From Tahibacter soli (GTDB lineage Bacteria > Pseudomonadota > Gammaproteobacteria > Xanthomonadales > Rhodanobacteraceae), in contig NZ_JAOVZO020000019.1 of the NCBI RefSeq assembly GCF_025717065.2, positions 372,001 through 436,000 of the forward strand: 64,000 bases of DNA, read 5' to 3'. Of the stretch, positions 40,708 to 50,185 are shown one piece after another. Within the stretch, counting starts at the first letter, position 1. Every line of letters begins with the position of its first letter. The translations under genes were made by a program, and so were the position numbers. A model generated the notes under the pieces. The model saw only the letters and a list, made by a program, of their open reading frames with translations. It ran no database searches and was not told where the DNA came from.

Positions 40708-42855
40708 TCAGAACTTGCCGTAGTAGCCTTCCTTGAGCGCGTCGAACAAATTGGCGGCGGTGTGCGTCTCGCCGTCGTACTCGATCTCTTCGTTTCCTTT
40801 CACTTCGACAACACTACCGTCCTCCAGCTCGAAACGGTAGATGGTGTTTTCGAGATCGGCCTCTTTCACCAGCACGCCCTGGAACGCAGCAGGGTTGAAG
40901 CGGAACGTGGTACAGCCCTTGAGCCCTTGGCTGTGGGCGTAGGTGTAGATGTTCTTGAAGTCTTCGTACGGATAGTCGGTCGGCACATTCGCGGTTTTCG
41001 AGATCGACGAGTCGATCCACTTCTGCGCCGCCGCCTGTATGTCGACATGCTCGGTCGGCGAGATGTCGTCGGCCGCGACGAAGTAGTCCGGCAGCTTCTC
41101 GTCGGGCTTGTCCGACAGCGGCATCGCGCGCGCATTGATGAGTTCGCGATACGCGAGCAGCTCGAAGCTGCAGACGTCGACCTTTTCCTTCGATTTCTTG
41201 CCTTCGCGGATCACGTTGCGCGAATACAGGTGCGCGAACGACGGTTCGATGCCGTTCGACGCATTGTTCGCGAGCGACAGCGAAATCGTGCCGGTCGGCG
41301 CGATCGACGAATGGTGCGTGAAGCGCGACCCGTGCTCGGCGAGCTGCGCGACCAGCTCCGGCGCGACGCCCGCGACGCGTTGCATATAGCGGCTGTACTT
41401 CGCATGCAGCACGCGGCCGGGTATCGCGTCGCCGAGCTTCCAGCCGTCGGCGGCCATTTCGGGGCGCTTGCGCAGCATTTCGGCGGTGACGTCGAACGTC
41501 TGCGCGAGGATCGGCGCGGGGCCTTTTTCCTGCGCGAGCGCGAGACCCACTTCCCAGCCGGCGAGCGCCATCTCGCGGCTCACGGCCTCGGTGAACGCGC
41601 ATGCGTCCTTCGCGCCGTAGCGCATCTTGAGCATCGTGAGCGTCGAGCCGAGGCCGAGAAAGCCCAGGCCGTGGCGGCGCTTGGACAGGATCTCGTTGCG
41701 CTGCTGTTCGAGCGGCAGCCCGTTGATCTCCACGACGTTGTCGAGCATGCGCGTGAACACGCGCACGACCTCGCGGTACTCGTCGAAATCGAAGCGCGCC
41801 TTAGGACCGAACGGATCGCGCACGAACAGCGTGAGGTTGATCGAGCCGAGCAGGCAGCTGCCGTAGGGCGGCAGCGGCTGTTCGCCGCAAGGATTCGTGG
41901 CGCGGATGTTCTCGCACCACCAGTTGTTGTTCATCTCGTTGACGCGGTCGATCAGGATGAAGCCCGGCTCGGCGTAGTCATACGTCGAGACCATGATCAT
42001 GTCCCACAGGTGCCGCGCGCGGATGTGGCTGTAGATCTTGCACGCCACCTGCCCGTCGTCGCGCGCGACGTAGTTGCGCGTCGTCGGCCACTCGCGCCAG
42101 ACCACTTTCGACGCGTCGTCGAAATCGACGTCGTCCTTTTCCTTCTGCGTGATCGGAAACACGAGCGGCCAGTCGCCGTCCTGCGCCACCGCTTCCATGA
42201 AGCCGTCGGTGATCAGCAACGACAGGTTGAACTGGCGCAGGCGGGCGTCTTCGCGCTTGGCGCGGATGAAATCCTTCACGTCCGGATGCGACACGTCGAA
42301 CGTGCCCATCTGCGCGCCGCGGCGACCGCCGGCGGAGCTGACGGTGAAACACATCTTGTCGTAGATGTCCATGAACGACATCGGCCCGGACGTGTACGCG
42401 CCGGCGCCCGAGACGTACGCGCCGCGCGGACGCAGCGTCGAGAATTCGTAGCCGATGCCGCAGCCGGCCTTCAAGGTCAGGCCCGCCTCGTGCACCTTCT
42501 GCAGAATTCCATCCATGGAATCTTCGATCGTGCCGGACACGGTGCAGTTGATCGTCGACGTCGCGGGCTTGTGCTCCAGCGCGCCGGCGTTCGACGTGAC
42601 GCGGCCGGCCGGAATCGCGCCGTGGCGCAGCGCCCACAGGAAACGTTCGTTCCAGAAGGCGCGCTTCTCGTCGGTGTCCTCGACGTCCGACAGCGCCTTG
42701 GCGATGCGCTGGTAGCTGTGGTCGATCGATACGTCGACCGGTTCGCCGAGCTTCGTGCGGAGCCGGTATTTCCGGTCCCAGATGTCGTAGGAAGCGGGCT
42801 GCATCGGAATCGCCGCCCCGCTGCGGGCCGATTCCGCCAAACGCACCGTACTCAT
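40708..42855 (-). CDS. nrdJa: Class II (adenosylcobalamin-dependent) ribonucleoside-diphosphate reductase, catalytic component NrdJa
   Basis: 715 residues. It reduces ribonucleotides to deoxyribonucleotides with a cobalamin radical, independent of oxygen. Substrate and redox motifs: TINCTVSGTIEDSMDGI (an active-site Cys), GCGIGYEFSTLRPRGAYVSGAG, and NPCGEQPLPPYGSC, which holds the N-x-C-x-E active site. The C-terminal redox tail is missing because it is in NrdJb. AGGAGG 8 bases upstream picks the ATG at 42855. A NrdR-box-like palindrome lies about 210 bases upstream. No cobalamin riboswitch was recognised. Confidence 0.94.
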   Translation of the reverse strand: MSTVRLAESARSGAAIPMQPASYDIWDRKYRLRTKLGEPVDVSIDHSYQRIAKALSDVEDTDEKRAFWNERFLWALRHGAIPAGRVTSNAGALEHKPATSTINCTVSGTIEDSMDGILQKVHEAGLTLKAGCGIGYEFSTLRPRGAYVSGAGAYTSGPMSFMDIYDKMCFTVSSAGGRRGAQMGTFDVSHPDVKDFIRAKREDARLRQFNLSLLITDGFMEAVAQDGDWPLVFPITQKEKDDVDFDDASKVVWREWPTTRNYVARDDGQVACKIYSHIRARHLWDMIMVSTYDYAEPGFILIDRVNEMNNNWWCENIRATNPCGEQPLPPYGSCLLGSINLTLFVRDPFGPKARFDFDEYREVVRVFTRMLDNVVEINGLPLEQQRNEILSKRRHGLGFLGLGSTLTMLKMRYGAKDACAFTEAVSREMALAGWEVGLALAQEKGPAPILAQTFDVTAEMLRKRPEMAADGWKLGDAIPGRVLHAKYSRYMQRVAGVAPELVAQLAEHGSRFTHHSSIAPTGTISLSLANNASNGIEPSFAHLYSRNVIREGKKSKEKVDVCSFELLAYRELINARAMPLSDKPDEKLPDYFVAADDISPTEHVDIQAAAQKWIDSSISKTANVPTDYPYEDFKNIYTYAHSQGLKGCTTFRFNPAAFQGVLVKEADLENTIYRFELEDGSVVEVKGNEEIEYDGETHTAANLFDALKEGYYGKF

Positions 42856-43280
42856 CAATCGTCCTCCTGAGTCCCTGTTTGCAGGTGTGGACGCTCGCTC
42901 ATCGCCGGTTGCGCGTCAGGGAACGCACAGCCGCCCGCCGACACCCGTCCGCCTTCGACGAGTCGTTCCGCGGTCCGCGATTTTTCACTCAGTTGCCATT
43001 CGGCCACCACCGTCCGGGCTTTGTGCCGGCGACCCCAACGATTAGGGTCCACCCCCGTGTTGCCGGCACAACATCTTGTGCTTGCGAGCGCGGGCAAAAC
43101 TACGCCTGGGGGTGCGGCGTGTCAATCGAGGGGGCGTGAAAGAATGTTGACGCGCTAAGCAGTGCGGCAATGTCGCGGGGTGACAGCGAAGCTGAACGAA
43201 TCGCGAAACGGGCCTGGAAACGGGAAACCTCGGACCCTATACGCGGTCAACGCTGCGACTTGACGCATACAGGGAAACCC
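42856..43280. other. divergent gap between nrdJa and the DegQ-like gene
   Basis: 425 bases without a supported gene. It holds the NrdR-like box and a short inverted repeat GACCC...GGGTC at about 43032-43050. Neither a clear sigma-70 nor a clear sigma-E promoter was found by eye for the DegQ-like gene. Confidence 0.3.
43066..43081 (-). promoter_or_regulatory. NrdR-box-like palindrome upstream of nrdJa
   Basis: GCACAAGATGTTGTGC (minus strand) is a near-perfect palindrome with outer GCACAA/TTGTGC arms. It matches the strongly conserved positions of the known NrdR box (A-C-A-C-W-A-t-A-T-a-T-W-G-T-G-T), about 12 of 16 by eye. NrdR represses ribonucleotide reductase operons. Boxes usually come in pairs; I found no second copy, and the site is about 210 bases from the start codon. 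Confidence 0.5.
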
Positions 43281-44672
43281 ATGTCCTCGATCACCCGCCT
43301 CGTCTTCGCGACCGGCGCCGCGCTCGGCATCGGCATCGCGGCCGGCTTCGCCGTTTCCAATACGCCGACGGCCTCGGCCGCGCTGCCCGCGCTCGTCGAC
43401 GGTCAGGCCATGCCGTCGCTCGCGCCGATGCTCGAACGCGTGACGCCGGCCGTCGTGAACATTTCCTCGAAAACGCACACGCGCGTGCGTGATCCGATGC
43501 TCGACGATCCGTTCTTCCGCCGCTTCTTCGGCGTGCCGAACATGCCGCGCGAGCGCGTCGAGCAGTCGCTCGGCTCGGGCGTGATCGTCGATGCGGCCAA
43601 GGGCTACGTACTGACGAACAACCACGTCGTGCAGGGCGCCGACGACATCACGGTGACGCTCGCCGACCAGCGCGAGCTGAAGGCCAAGATCATCGGCACC
43701 GATCCCGATACCGACGTGGCGGTGATCCAGATTGCCGCCGAGAATCTCAAGGCGATTCCGCTCGCGGATTCGACGCGGCTGCGCGTCGGCGACTTCGTGG
43801 TCGCCGTCGGCAATCCGTTCGGGCTCGGACAGTCGGCCACGACCGGCATCGTCTCGGCGCTCGGCCGTTCGGGCCTGCGCGGCCTCGGCTACCAGAACTT
43901 CATCCAGACCGACGCGTCGATCAATCCCGGCAATTCGGGCGGCGCGCTGGTCAATCTCAACGGCGATCTCGTCGGCATCAACTCGGCGATCTTCTCGCCG
44001 TCGGGCGGCAACATCGGCATCGGTTTCGCGATTCCGTCGAGCCTCGCCGGCGACGTGATGGGTCAGCTCGTCAAGACCGGCTCGGTCAAGCGCGGCTCGC
44101 TCGGCATCGAAACGCAGAACGTGACGCCGGAGATCGCCGAAATGCTCGGTGCGCAGCCCGGCAAGGGCGCCGTCGTGACGCGCGTGCTCGCCGATTCGGC
44201 GGCCGAAAACGCCGGCCTGCGCCCGGGCGACGTGATCGTGTCGGTCAACGGCAGGAACGTGAGCACCGAGCAGGACCTGCACAACACCGAAGGACTGCTG
44301 CCGGTCGGCAGCGAAGTGCAGCTCGGCATCCTGCGCGACGGCAAGACGACCACGGCGACGGCGAAGCTCACGGCGCAGACGAGCGCGAGCGTCGAGGGCC
44401 AGGCGCTCGACCCGCGGCTCGTCGGCGCGGAATTCACGCAGATCGCGGACCGCCAGCGCCAGCAGGGTCTGCGCGGCGCGGCGATCACGCGCGTCGCGGA
44501 CGGCTCGCGCGCCGAATCGAACGGACTCAAGGCCGGCGACGTCGTCGTGGCGGTCAACCAGGTCGACATTCGCAACCTCGAAGACCTCAAGGCGCTGACG
44601 CGGCGGCAGTCGCGGCAGCTGCTGCTGACCGTGGTGCGGGGGCAGAATGCGTATTTTGTGATGTGTGAATAA
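43281..44672 (+). CDS. degQ: HtrA family periplasmic serine protease (DegQ-like)
   Basis: 463 residues with an N-terminal export signal/anchor (VFATGAALGIGIAAGFAVS). Catalytic triad in trypsin-like order: His115 (LTNNHVVQ), Asp145 (DPDTDVAVI), Ser219 (NPGNSGGAL). Two PDZ domains follow (about 255-350 and 370-460; for example AAENAGLRPGDVIVSVNGR and AESNGLKAGDVVVAVNQ). It degrades or holds misfolded proteins in the envelope. The linker before the catalytic domain is short, as in DegQ. AGGG precedes the ATG at 43281; the upstream in-frame ATG at 43170 would spoil the signal peptide. Confidence 0.93.
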   Translation: MSSITRLVFATGAALGIGIAAGFAVSNTPTASAALPALVDGQAMPSLAPMLERVTPAVVNISSKTHTRVRDPMLDDPFFRRFFGVPNMPRERVEQSLGSGVIVDAAKGYVLTNNHVVQGADDITVTLADQRELKAKIIGTDPDTDVAVIQIAAENLKAIPLADSTRLRVGDFVVAVGNPFGLGQSATTGIVSALGRSGLRGLGYQNFIQTDASINPGNSGGALVNLNGDLVGINSAIFSPSGGNIGIGFAIPSSLAGDVMGQLVKTGSVKRGSLGIETQNVTPEIAEMLGAQPGKGAVVTRVLADSAAENAGLRPGDVIVSVNGRNVSTEQDLHNTEGLLPVGSEVQLGILRDGKTTTATAKLTAQTSASVEGQALDPRLVGAEFTQIADRQRQQGLRGAAITRVADGSRAESNGLKAGDVVVAVNQVDIRNLEDLKALTRRQSRQLLLTVVRGQNAYFVMCE

Positions 44673-44706
44673 GGAGGTCCGGCTGCTGCCGTCGCTCGTA
44701 TCTTTA

Positions 44707-44863
44707 GCTCGTCATTCCAGCGAGGAGCGACAACGGCGCAGCCGGCCCGAAGGGCGAGTGACGTAGTCGCGAGTCAAGCTGGAATCCAGCCCTGGCTTTT
44801 TTGAGTTCGCGCATCGATTGAGCGCTGAAGAGCTGGATTCCAGCTTTCGCTGGGATGACGAGC
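44707..44863. repeat. 157-bp element with 17-bp terminal inverted repeats
   Basis: The left end GCTCGTCATTCCAGCGA (44707-44723) and the reverse complement of 44847-44863 agree at 16 of 17 bases. Inside, GCTGGAATCCAGC and GCTGGATTCCAGC occur as further palindromic pieces. No protein is encoded. The form matches short extragenic repeats carrying CGTCATTCCAGC-type ends that are common in proteobacteria, or a small MITE. Only one copy is in this window. Confidence 0.7.
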
Positions 44864-45007
44864 AAAAAGAAGATGAGCGAAAGCCCGGGCACCGCACTTG
44901 AACCGCCCTAGCCGCCCCCAACGCCATCTCGTTGTTCCACCGCACGATTCGGAGCGCGGACGCGTGGTATGGTGCGCGCGATTCGTTCCGTGGGTGGGTC
45001 TTCTTCC

Positions 45008-46270
45008 GTGAATAAACCTCGTCTCGCCGCCGCGTGCCGCCGCGCGTTTCTGCCGTTGTCGCTGCTCGTTCTCCTGAACCCGGCGTTCGCCGCCGATCCG
45101 CCGGCCGCACCAGCCCCCAAACCCGCCGCGCCGGCTGCCTCACCCGCCGCCGCGCCGGCCGCTGCCAAGCCCGCGGCGCCGAAACCGGCCGCCCCGAAAC
45201 CGGCCGCGGCGAAGCCCGCGACCGCCGCCGCGAAACCCGCGCCGGCGCCGAAAGGCCCGATCGCCGGTAGTCTCGTCTGGCGCGGCGACATCGCCAGCGC
45301 GCGCGGCCTGATGAACGACATCGCCAAGCAGTACGAACGCGAAAAGCGCATCCGCATCGAGATCAATCCGTTCAGCACGATCTCGGGCATCGACGCGGTG
45401 GCCGGCGGCACCGCCGATCTCGCCGGCAGCCTGCGTCCCGCGCACGGCAAGCGCACCGAGGAGACGGGCCTCACGTTCGTGCCGGTCGCCTGGGACGGCC
45501 TCGTCATGATCACCTCGCCGACCAATCCGGTCGCGTCGATCAGCGTCAAGGACATCTGGCGCGTGTACTACGGCCGCGCCGACAACTGGAAGCTGCTCGG
45601 CGGCAAGGACCAGGCGATCAACATGTACGCGGTCGCAGGTCCGCTCGACGGCGTCGAATACTCGCTGCGCGCGATGATCTTCAAGAACGGCGACCAGCGC
45701 GTGGCCGTGCCGCGCCTGTACATCAACACCGCCAAGCTCGAAGAAGGCGTCACGCTCGATCCGGCCGCGCTCGGCGTCAGCACGCTCTCGTCGACAGCCG
45801 GCAACCCGAAGCTCAAGATCCTCAACGTCGAAGGCGTCGTGCCGTCGATGGCGAGCGTCGGCAACGGCAGCTATCCGCTCTACACGCCGGTCTACGTCGC
45901 GCTGCGCGAAGACGCCGCGAACGCCGCGAAGGTGAAGGAATTCATCGCGTGGCTCGACACGCCGCCGGCGCACGAGACGCTTCGCAAGCACCAGCTCGTG
46001 CCGTATTCGGCCGGCGCCGAACTCGCCGCGAACGACGCCACGCGCCTCGCCATGATCGAAACGAAGGTCAACGAAACGCCGATCGCCGCGCCCGCCGCGA
46101 CCGCCGCCGCGCTGTCGCGCGTCGCGCCAACCTCGCCCGCGACGCAGGCCGCGAAGGAAAGCGCGGCTGAATCGCGCGAGGTCAAGGCCGAAGCGAAGAA
46201 AGCCGCCGCGAAGGCGCCGAAGTCGGCACCGAAGGCCGAGGCAAAGGCGGAGGCCACGGGCGGCAAGTGA
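45008..46270 (+). CDS. PstS-like periplasmic substrate-binding protein with Ala/Pro linker
   Basis: 420 residues. Signal peptide (about 1-28, FLPLSLLVLLNPAFAA), then a 50-residue Ala/Pro/Lys linker (AKPAAPKPAAPKPAAAKP). The folded part begins LVWRGDIASARGLMNDI and has the periplasmic-binding fold (about 80-350): TISGIDAVAGGTADLAGSLRP, then VAWDGLVMITSPTNPVASIS. This is the phosphate-binding PstS superfamily pattern. The tail is again Ala/Lys-rich. No transporter genes accompany it, so a carrier role is uncertain. The start is taken as GTG at 45008, where the signal peptide begins; ATG at 44969 is the alternative. Confidence 0.78.
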   Translation: MNKPRLAAACRRAFLPLSLLVLLNPAFAADPPAAPAPKPAAPAASPAAAPAAAKPAAPKPAAPKPAAAKPATAAAKPAPAPKGPIAGSLVWRGDIASARGLMNDIAKQYEREKRIRIEINPFSTISGIDAVAGGTADLAGSLRPAHGKRTEETGLTFVPVAWDGLVMITSPTNPVASISVKDIWRVYYGRADNWKLLGGKDQAINMYAVAGPLDGVEYSLRAMIFKNGDQRVAVPRLYINTAKLEEGVTLDPAALGVSTLSSTAGNPKLKILNVEGVVPSMASVGNGSYPLYTPVYVALREDAANAAKVKEFIAWLDTPPAHETLRKHQLVPYSAGAELAANDATRLAMIETKVNETPIAAPAATAAALSRVAPTSPATQAAKESAAESREVKAEAKKAAAKAPKSAPKAEAKAEATGGK

Positions 46271-46956
46271 ACATCCTCGCGATCACGCTCGACCTCGACG
46301 ACACGCTCTGGCCCATCGCGCCGATCGTGCTGCGCGCCGAGGAGAAGCTCGACGCGTGGCTGCGCGCGAACTGCCCGAAGGTCGCCGATGCGTATCCGAT
46401 ACCGGCGATGCGCGCGCTGCGCGAGGCGATCAGCGCCGCGCATCCGCATCTGGCGCACGACTTCACCGCGCAGCGGCGCCTCTCCCTCGCCGCCGCGCTC
46501 GAGCCGCACGGCCACGGCGACGCGCTCGACGCGGCGTTCGAGGCGTACTACGCCGCGCGCAACGAAGTGGACCTGTACCCCGACGTGCGCGACGCGCTCG
46601 CCCGCCTCGCCGCGCGCGTGCCGATCGTGAGCCTGTCGAACGGCAACGCCGATCTCGAACGCATCGGCCTGCGGCCGCTGTTCGCCGGCACGGTCACCGC
46701 GCGCGACTTCGGCGCCGGCAAGCCGGCGCCGGAAATCTTCCGCCACGCATGCGCGCTCGCGGGCGTTGCGCCTGCGCACGTGCTGCACGTCGGCGACGAT
46801 CCCGAACTCGACGTGATCGGCGCGCGCAACGCGGGCCTCAAGACCGCGTGGGTGAACCGCGGCGGCCATTCGTGGTCGCACGAGGGCACGCCCGACGTCG
46901 TCGTGACCGATCTTGCCGAACTCGCCGACTGGCTCGATCTCGCCCGTGCCGCCTGA
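46267..46956 (+). CDS. HAD family hydrolase
   Basis: 229 residues. Motif I is LDLDDTLWP (Asp9 nucleophile, Asp11), motif II is IVSLSNGNAD, motif III Lys is in GAGKPAPEIF, and motif IV is HVGDDPELDVIGARNAG. The cap is C1-type. Typical substrates are phosphorylated sugars or nucleotides, not predictable here. The GTG start overlaps the preceding stop (GTGA), so it is translationally coupled to the PstS-like gene. That is an odd pairing with no obvious functional link. Confidence 0.9.
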   Translation: MNILAITLDLDDTLWPIAPIVLRAEEKLDAWLRANCPKVADAYPIPAMRALREAISAAHPHLAHDFTAQRRLSLAAALEPHGHGDALDAAFEAYYAARNEVDLYPDVRDALARLAARVPIVSLSNGNADLERIGLRPLFAGTVTARDFGAGKPAPEIFRHACALAGVAPAHVLHVGDDPELDVIGARNAGLKTAWVNRGGHSWSHEGTPDVVVTDLAELADWLDLARAA

Positions 46957-47003
46957 GCGCAGAGCCTTCTCCACCTAGCCGCCAACGCCAACAAGGACCC
47001 GGC

Positions 47004-48371
<1,368 letters not shown>

Positions 48372-48398
48372 CCCTTACTCCGACGTCAGCGCGCGAAG

Positions 48399-48538
48399 CC
48401 CTCTCCCCCAAGCTCGCTTGGGGGAGAGGGTTGGGGTGAGGGGGCTGGCGCGTCGCCATTCCTCGATCTCGACGAAGACACCGGCGTCGCCCCCTCACCC
48501 CGCCCCTCTCCCCCAACGCAAAGCGTTGGGGGAGAGGG
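48399..48538. repeat. composite palindrome of two hairpins and matching arms
   Basis: Hairpin 1 (48399-48430) has a 15-bp stem starting CCCTCTCCCCC. Hairpin 2 (48504-48538) has a 16-bp stem with the same CCCTCTCCCCCAA left arm. Between them GGGGTGAGGGGG (48433-48444) is complementary to CCCCCTCACCCC (48490-48501). The 140-bp unit is thus near-symmetric about 48467. It lies between convergent genes, so it also works as a terminator. This CCCTCTCCC-type repeat is common in GC-rich proteobacteria. Confidence 0.8.
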
Positions 48539-48575
48539 AGTCAGACGCAATCTCGACATTCACGAGACGCGTAAA

Positions 48576-50051
48576 TCACAGCCCTCCCACCGCCTGCGCC
48601 ACCGCCCGGAACAGCGCCCGCCCCTTGTTCATCGTCTCGTCCCACTCCATCGCCGGATCGGAGTCGTAGACGATGCCCGCGCCGGCCTGCACGTGCAGGC
48701 GACCGTCCTGGATCACCGCGGTGCGGATGGCGATGGCCGTGTCGGCGTCGCCCCACCAGCCGATGTAGCCGACCGCGCCGGAATAGATGTTGCGGCGGAT
48801 CGGTTCGAGTTCCTGGATCACCTCGAGCGCGCGGATCTTCGGCGCGCCGCTCACGGTGCCCGCCGGAAAACTCGCGCGCAGCACGTCGAGATAACTCAAG
48901 CCCTCGGCGAGATCGCCTTCCACCTGCGAGACGATGTGCATGACATGCGAGTAGCGCTCGATCGAAAAGCTTTCGGTGACGCGCACGGTGCCGGTCTTCG
49001 ACACGCGGCCGACGTCGTTGCGGCCGAGGTCGATCAGCATCAGATGCTCGGCGCGCTCCTTCGGATCGGCCAGCAGTTCGGCTTCGAGCGCGGCGTCGGC
49101 CTCGGGCGTCGCGCCGCGCGGGCGCGTGCCGGCGATCGGCCGCAGCACGACCTTGCCGTCCTTGAGGCGCACGAGGATCTCCGGCGACGAGCCGACGATC
49201 TGCGTGGACCCCAGATCGAGAAAATACATGTACGGCGACGGGTTCAGCGAACGCAGCGCGCGGTATACGTCGACCGGCCGCGCGCGGAACGGCACGCTCA
49301 TGCGCTGCGACAGCACGACCTGGAAGATGTCGCCGGCACGAATGTATTCCTTGCTTTTTTCCACCGCGGCGATGAAGCCCTCGCGCGTGAAGCCCGACAC
49401 GAAATCGGCTTCGTCGAGCAGCTTCGGATCGAGTACGTCGGGATAGCTCGACCCCGAGCGGCGCAGGCGGAACGTCAGCTCGTCGAGCCGGCGGCATGCC
49501 CGCGCGTACGCGTGCGGCTCGGCCGGATCGGCGTGCACGATGAGGTACAGGCGCCCTTTGAGGTTGTCGAATACCGCCACTTCCTCCGACAGCATCAGGA
49601 GCGCGTCGGGCGTGCCGAGCTGGTCGGGCTTGTCCCAGCCCGCGAGCCGCGGCTCGACGTAGCCGATCGCCTCGAAACCGAAATAGCCGACGAGGCCGCC
49701 GGTGAACGCCGGCAGGCCCGGCAGCTGCGGCACGCGATAGCGCGCGCGCAGCGCTTCGACTTCGCCGAGCGGATCGTCGAGCTCGCGCGTTTCGACGGTC
49801 TGTCCGAGTTCGGCGGTCGTGAGCGTGTTGCCGCGCAGCGTGTGCACGCGCCGGCACGGCAGGCCGATGATCGAATGACGGCCCCAGTTTTCACCGCCCT
49901 GGATCGATTCGAGCAAATAGGTATACGGGCCGTCGGCGAGCTTGAGGTATACCGACAGCGGCGTGTCGAGATCGGACAGCACTTCGCGCACGACCGGAAT
50001 CCGGTTGTAGCCTTCGTCCGCCAATGCCTGGAATTGCTGCTGGGAGATCAC
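48576..50051 (-). CDS. trpE: Anthranilate synthase component I
   Basis: 491 residues, chorismate-binding family. It makes anthranilate from chorismate with TrpG, the first step of tryptophan synthesis. The N-terminus reads VISQQQFQALADEGYNRIPVVREVLSD. The catalytic domain shows GAGIVYDSDP, GGLVGYFGFEAIGY, IAGTRPRGATPEAD and DLGRNDVGRVSKTG. SGAPKIRALEVIQELE precedes the final helices. GTG at 50051 is chosen as the start because it matches the usual family start. TrpG, TrpD and TrpC are not in this window, and no leader peptide was recognised. Confidence 0.94.
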   Translation of the reverse strand: MISQQQFQALADEGYNRIPVVREVLSDLDTPLSVYLKLADGPYTYLLESIQGGENWGRHSIIGLPCRRVHTLRGNTLTTAELGQTVETRELDDPLGEVEALRARYRVPQLPGLPAFTGGLVGYFGFEAIGYVEPRLAGWDKPDQLGTPDALLMLSEEVAVFDNLKGRLYLIVHADPAEPHAYARACRRLDELTFRLRRSGSSYPDVLDPKLLDEADFVSGFTREGFIAAVEKSKEYIRAGDIFQVVLSQRMSVPFRARPVDVYRALRSLNPSPYMYFLDLGSTQIVGSSPEILVRLKDGKVVLRPIAGTRPRGATPEADAALEAELLADPKERAEHLMLIDLGRNDVGRVSKTGTVRVTESFSIERYSHVMHIVSQVEGDLAEGLSYLDVLRASFPAGTVSGAPKIRALEVIQELEPIRRNIYSGAVGYIGWWGDADTAIAIRTAVIQDGRLHVQAGAGIVYDSDPAMEWDETMNKGRALFRAVAQAVGGL

Positions 50052-50185
50052 GCGCGTCGTTCCGCCGTATCGGGCGCACGACCATAGCAAGACAGGCCGA
50101 TACACGACAGGCTATTTTGTCGCGCACGCACGGCCCGGCCCCCTCCCGGGCGGTATGTTCAGGCTCCACGCAAGGATTCGCGCCC

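Noticed and set aside
42856-43280. cobalamin riboswitch for nrdJa
   Set aside because: No conserved B12-box or expected fold was recognised; only the NrdR-like palindrome stands out.
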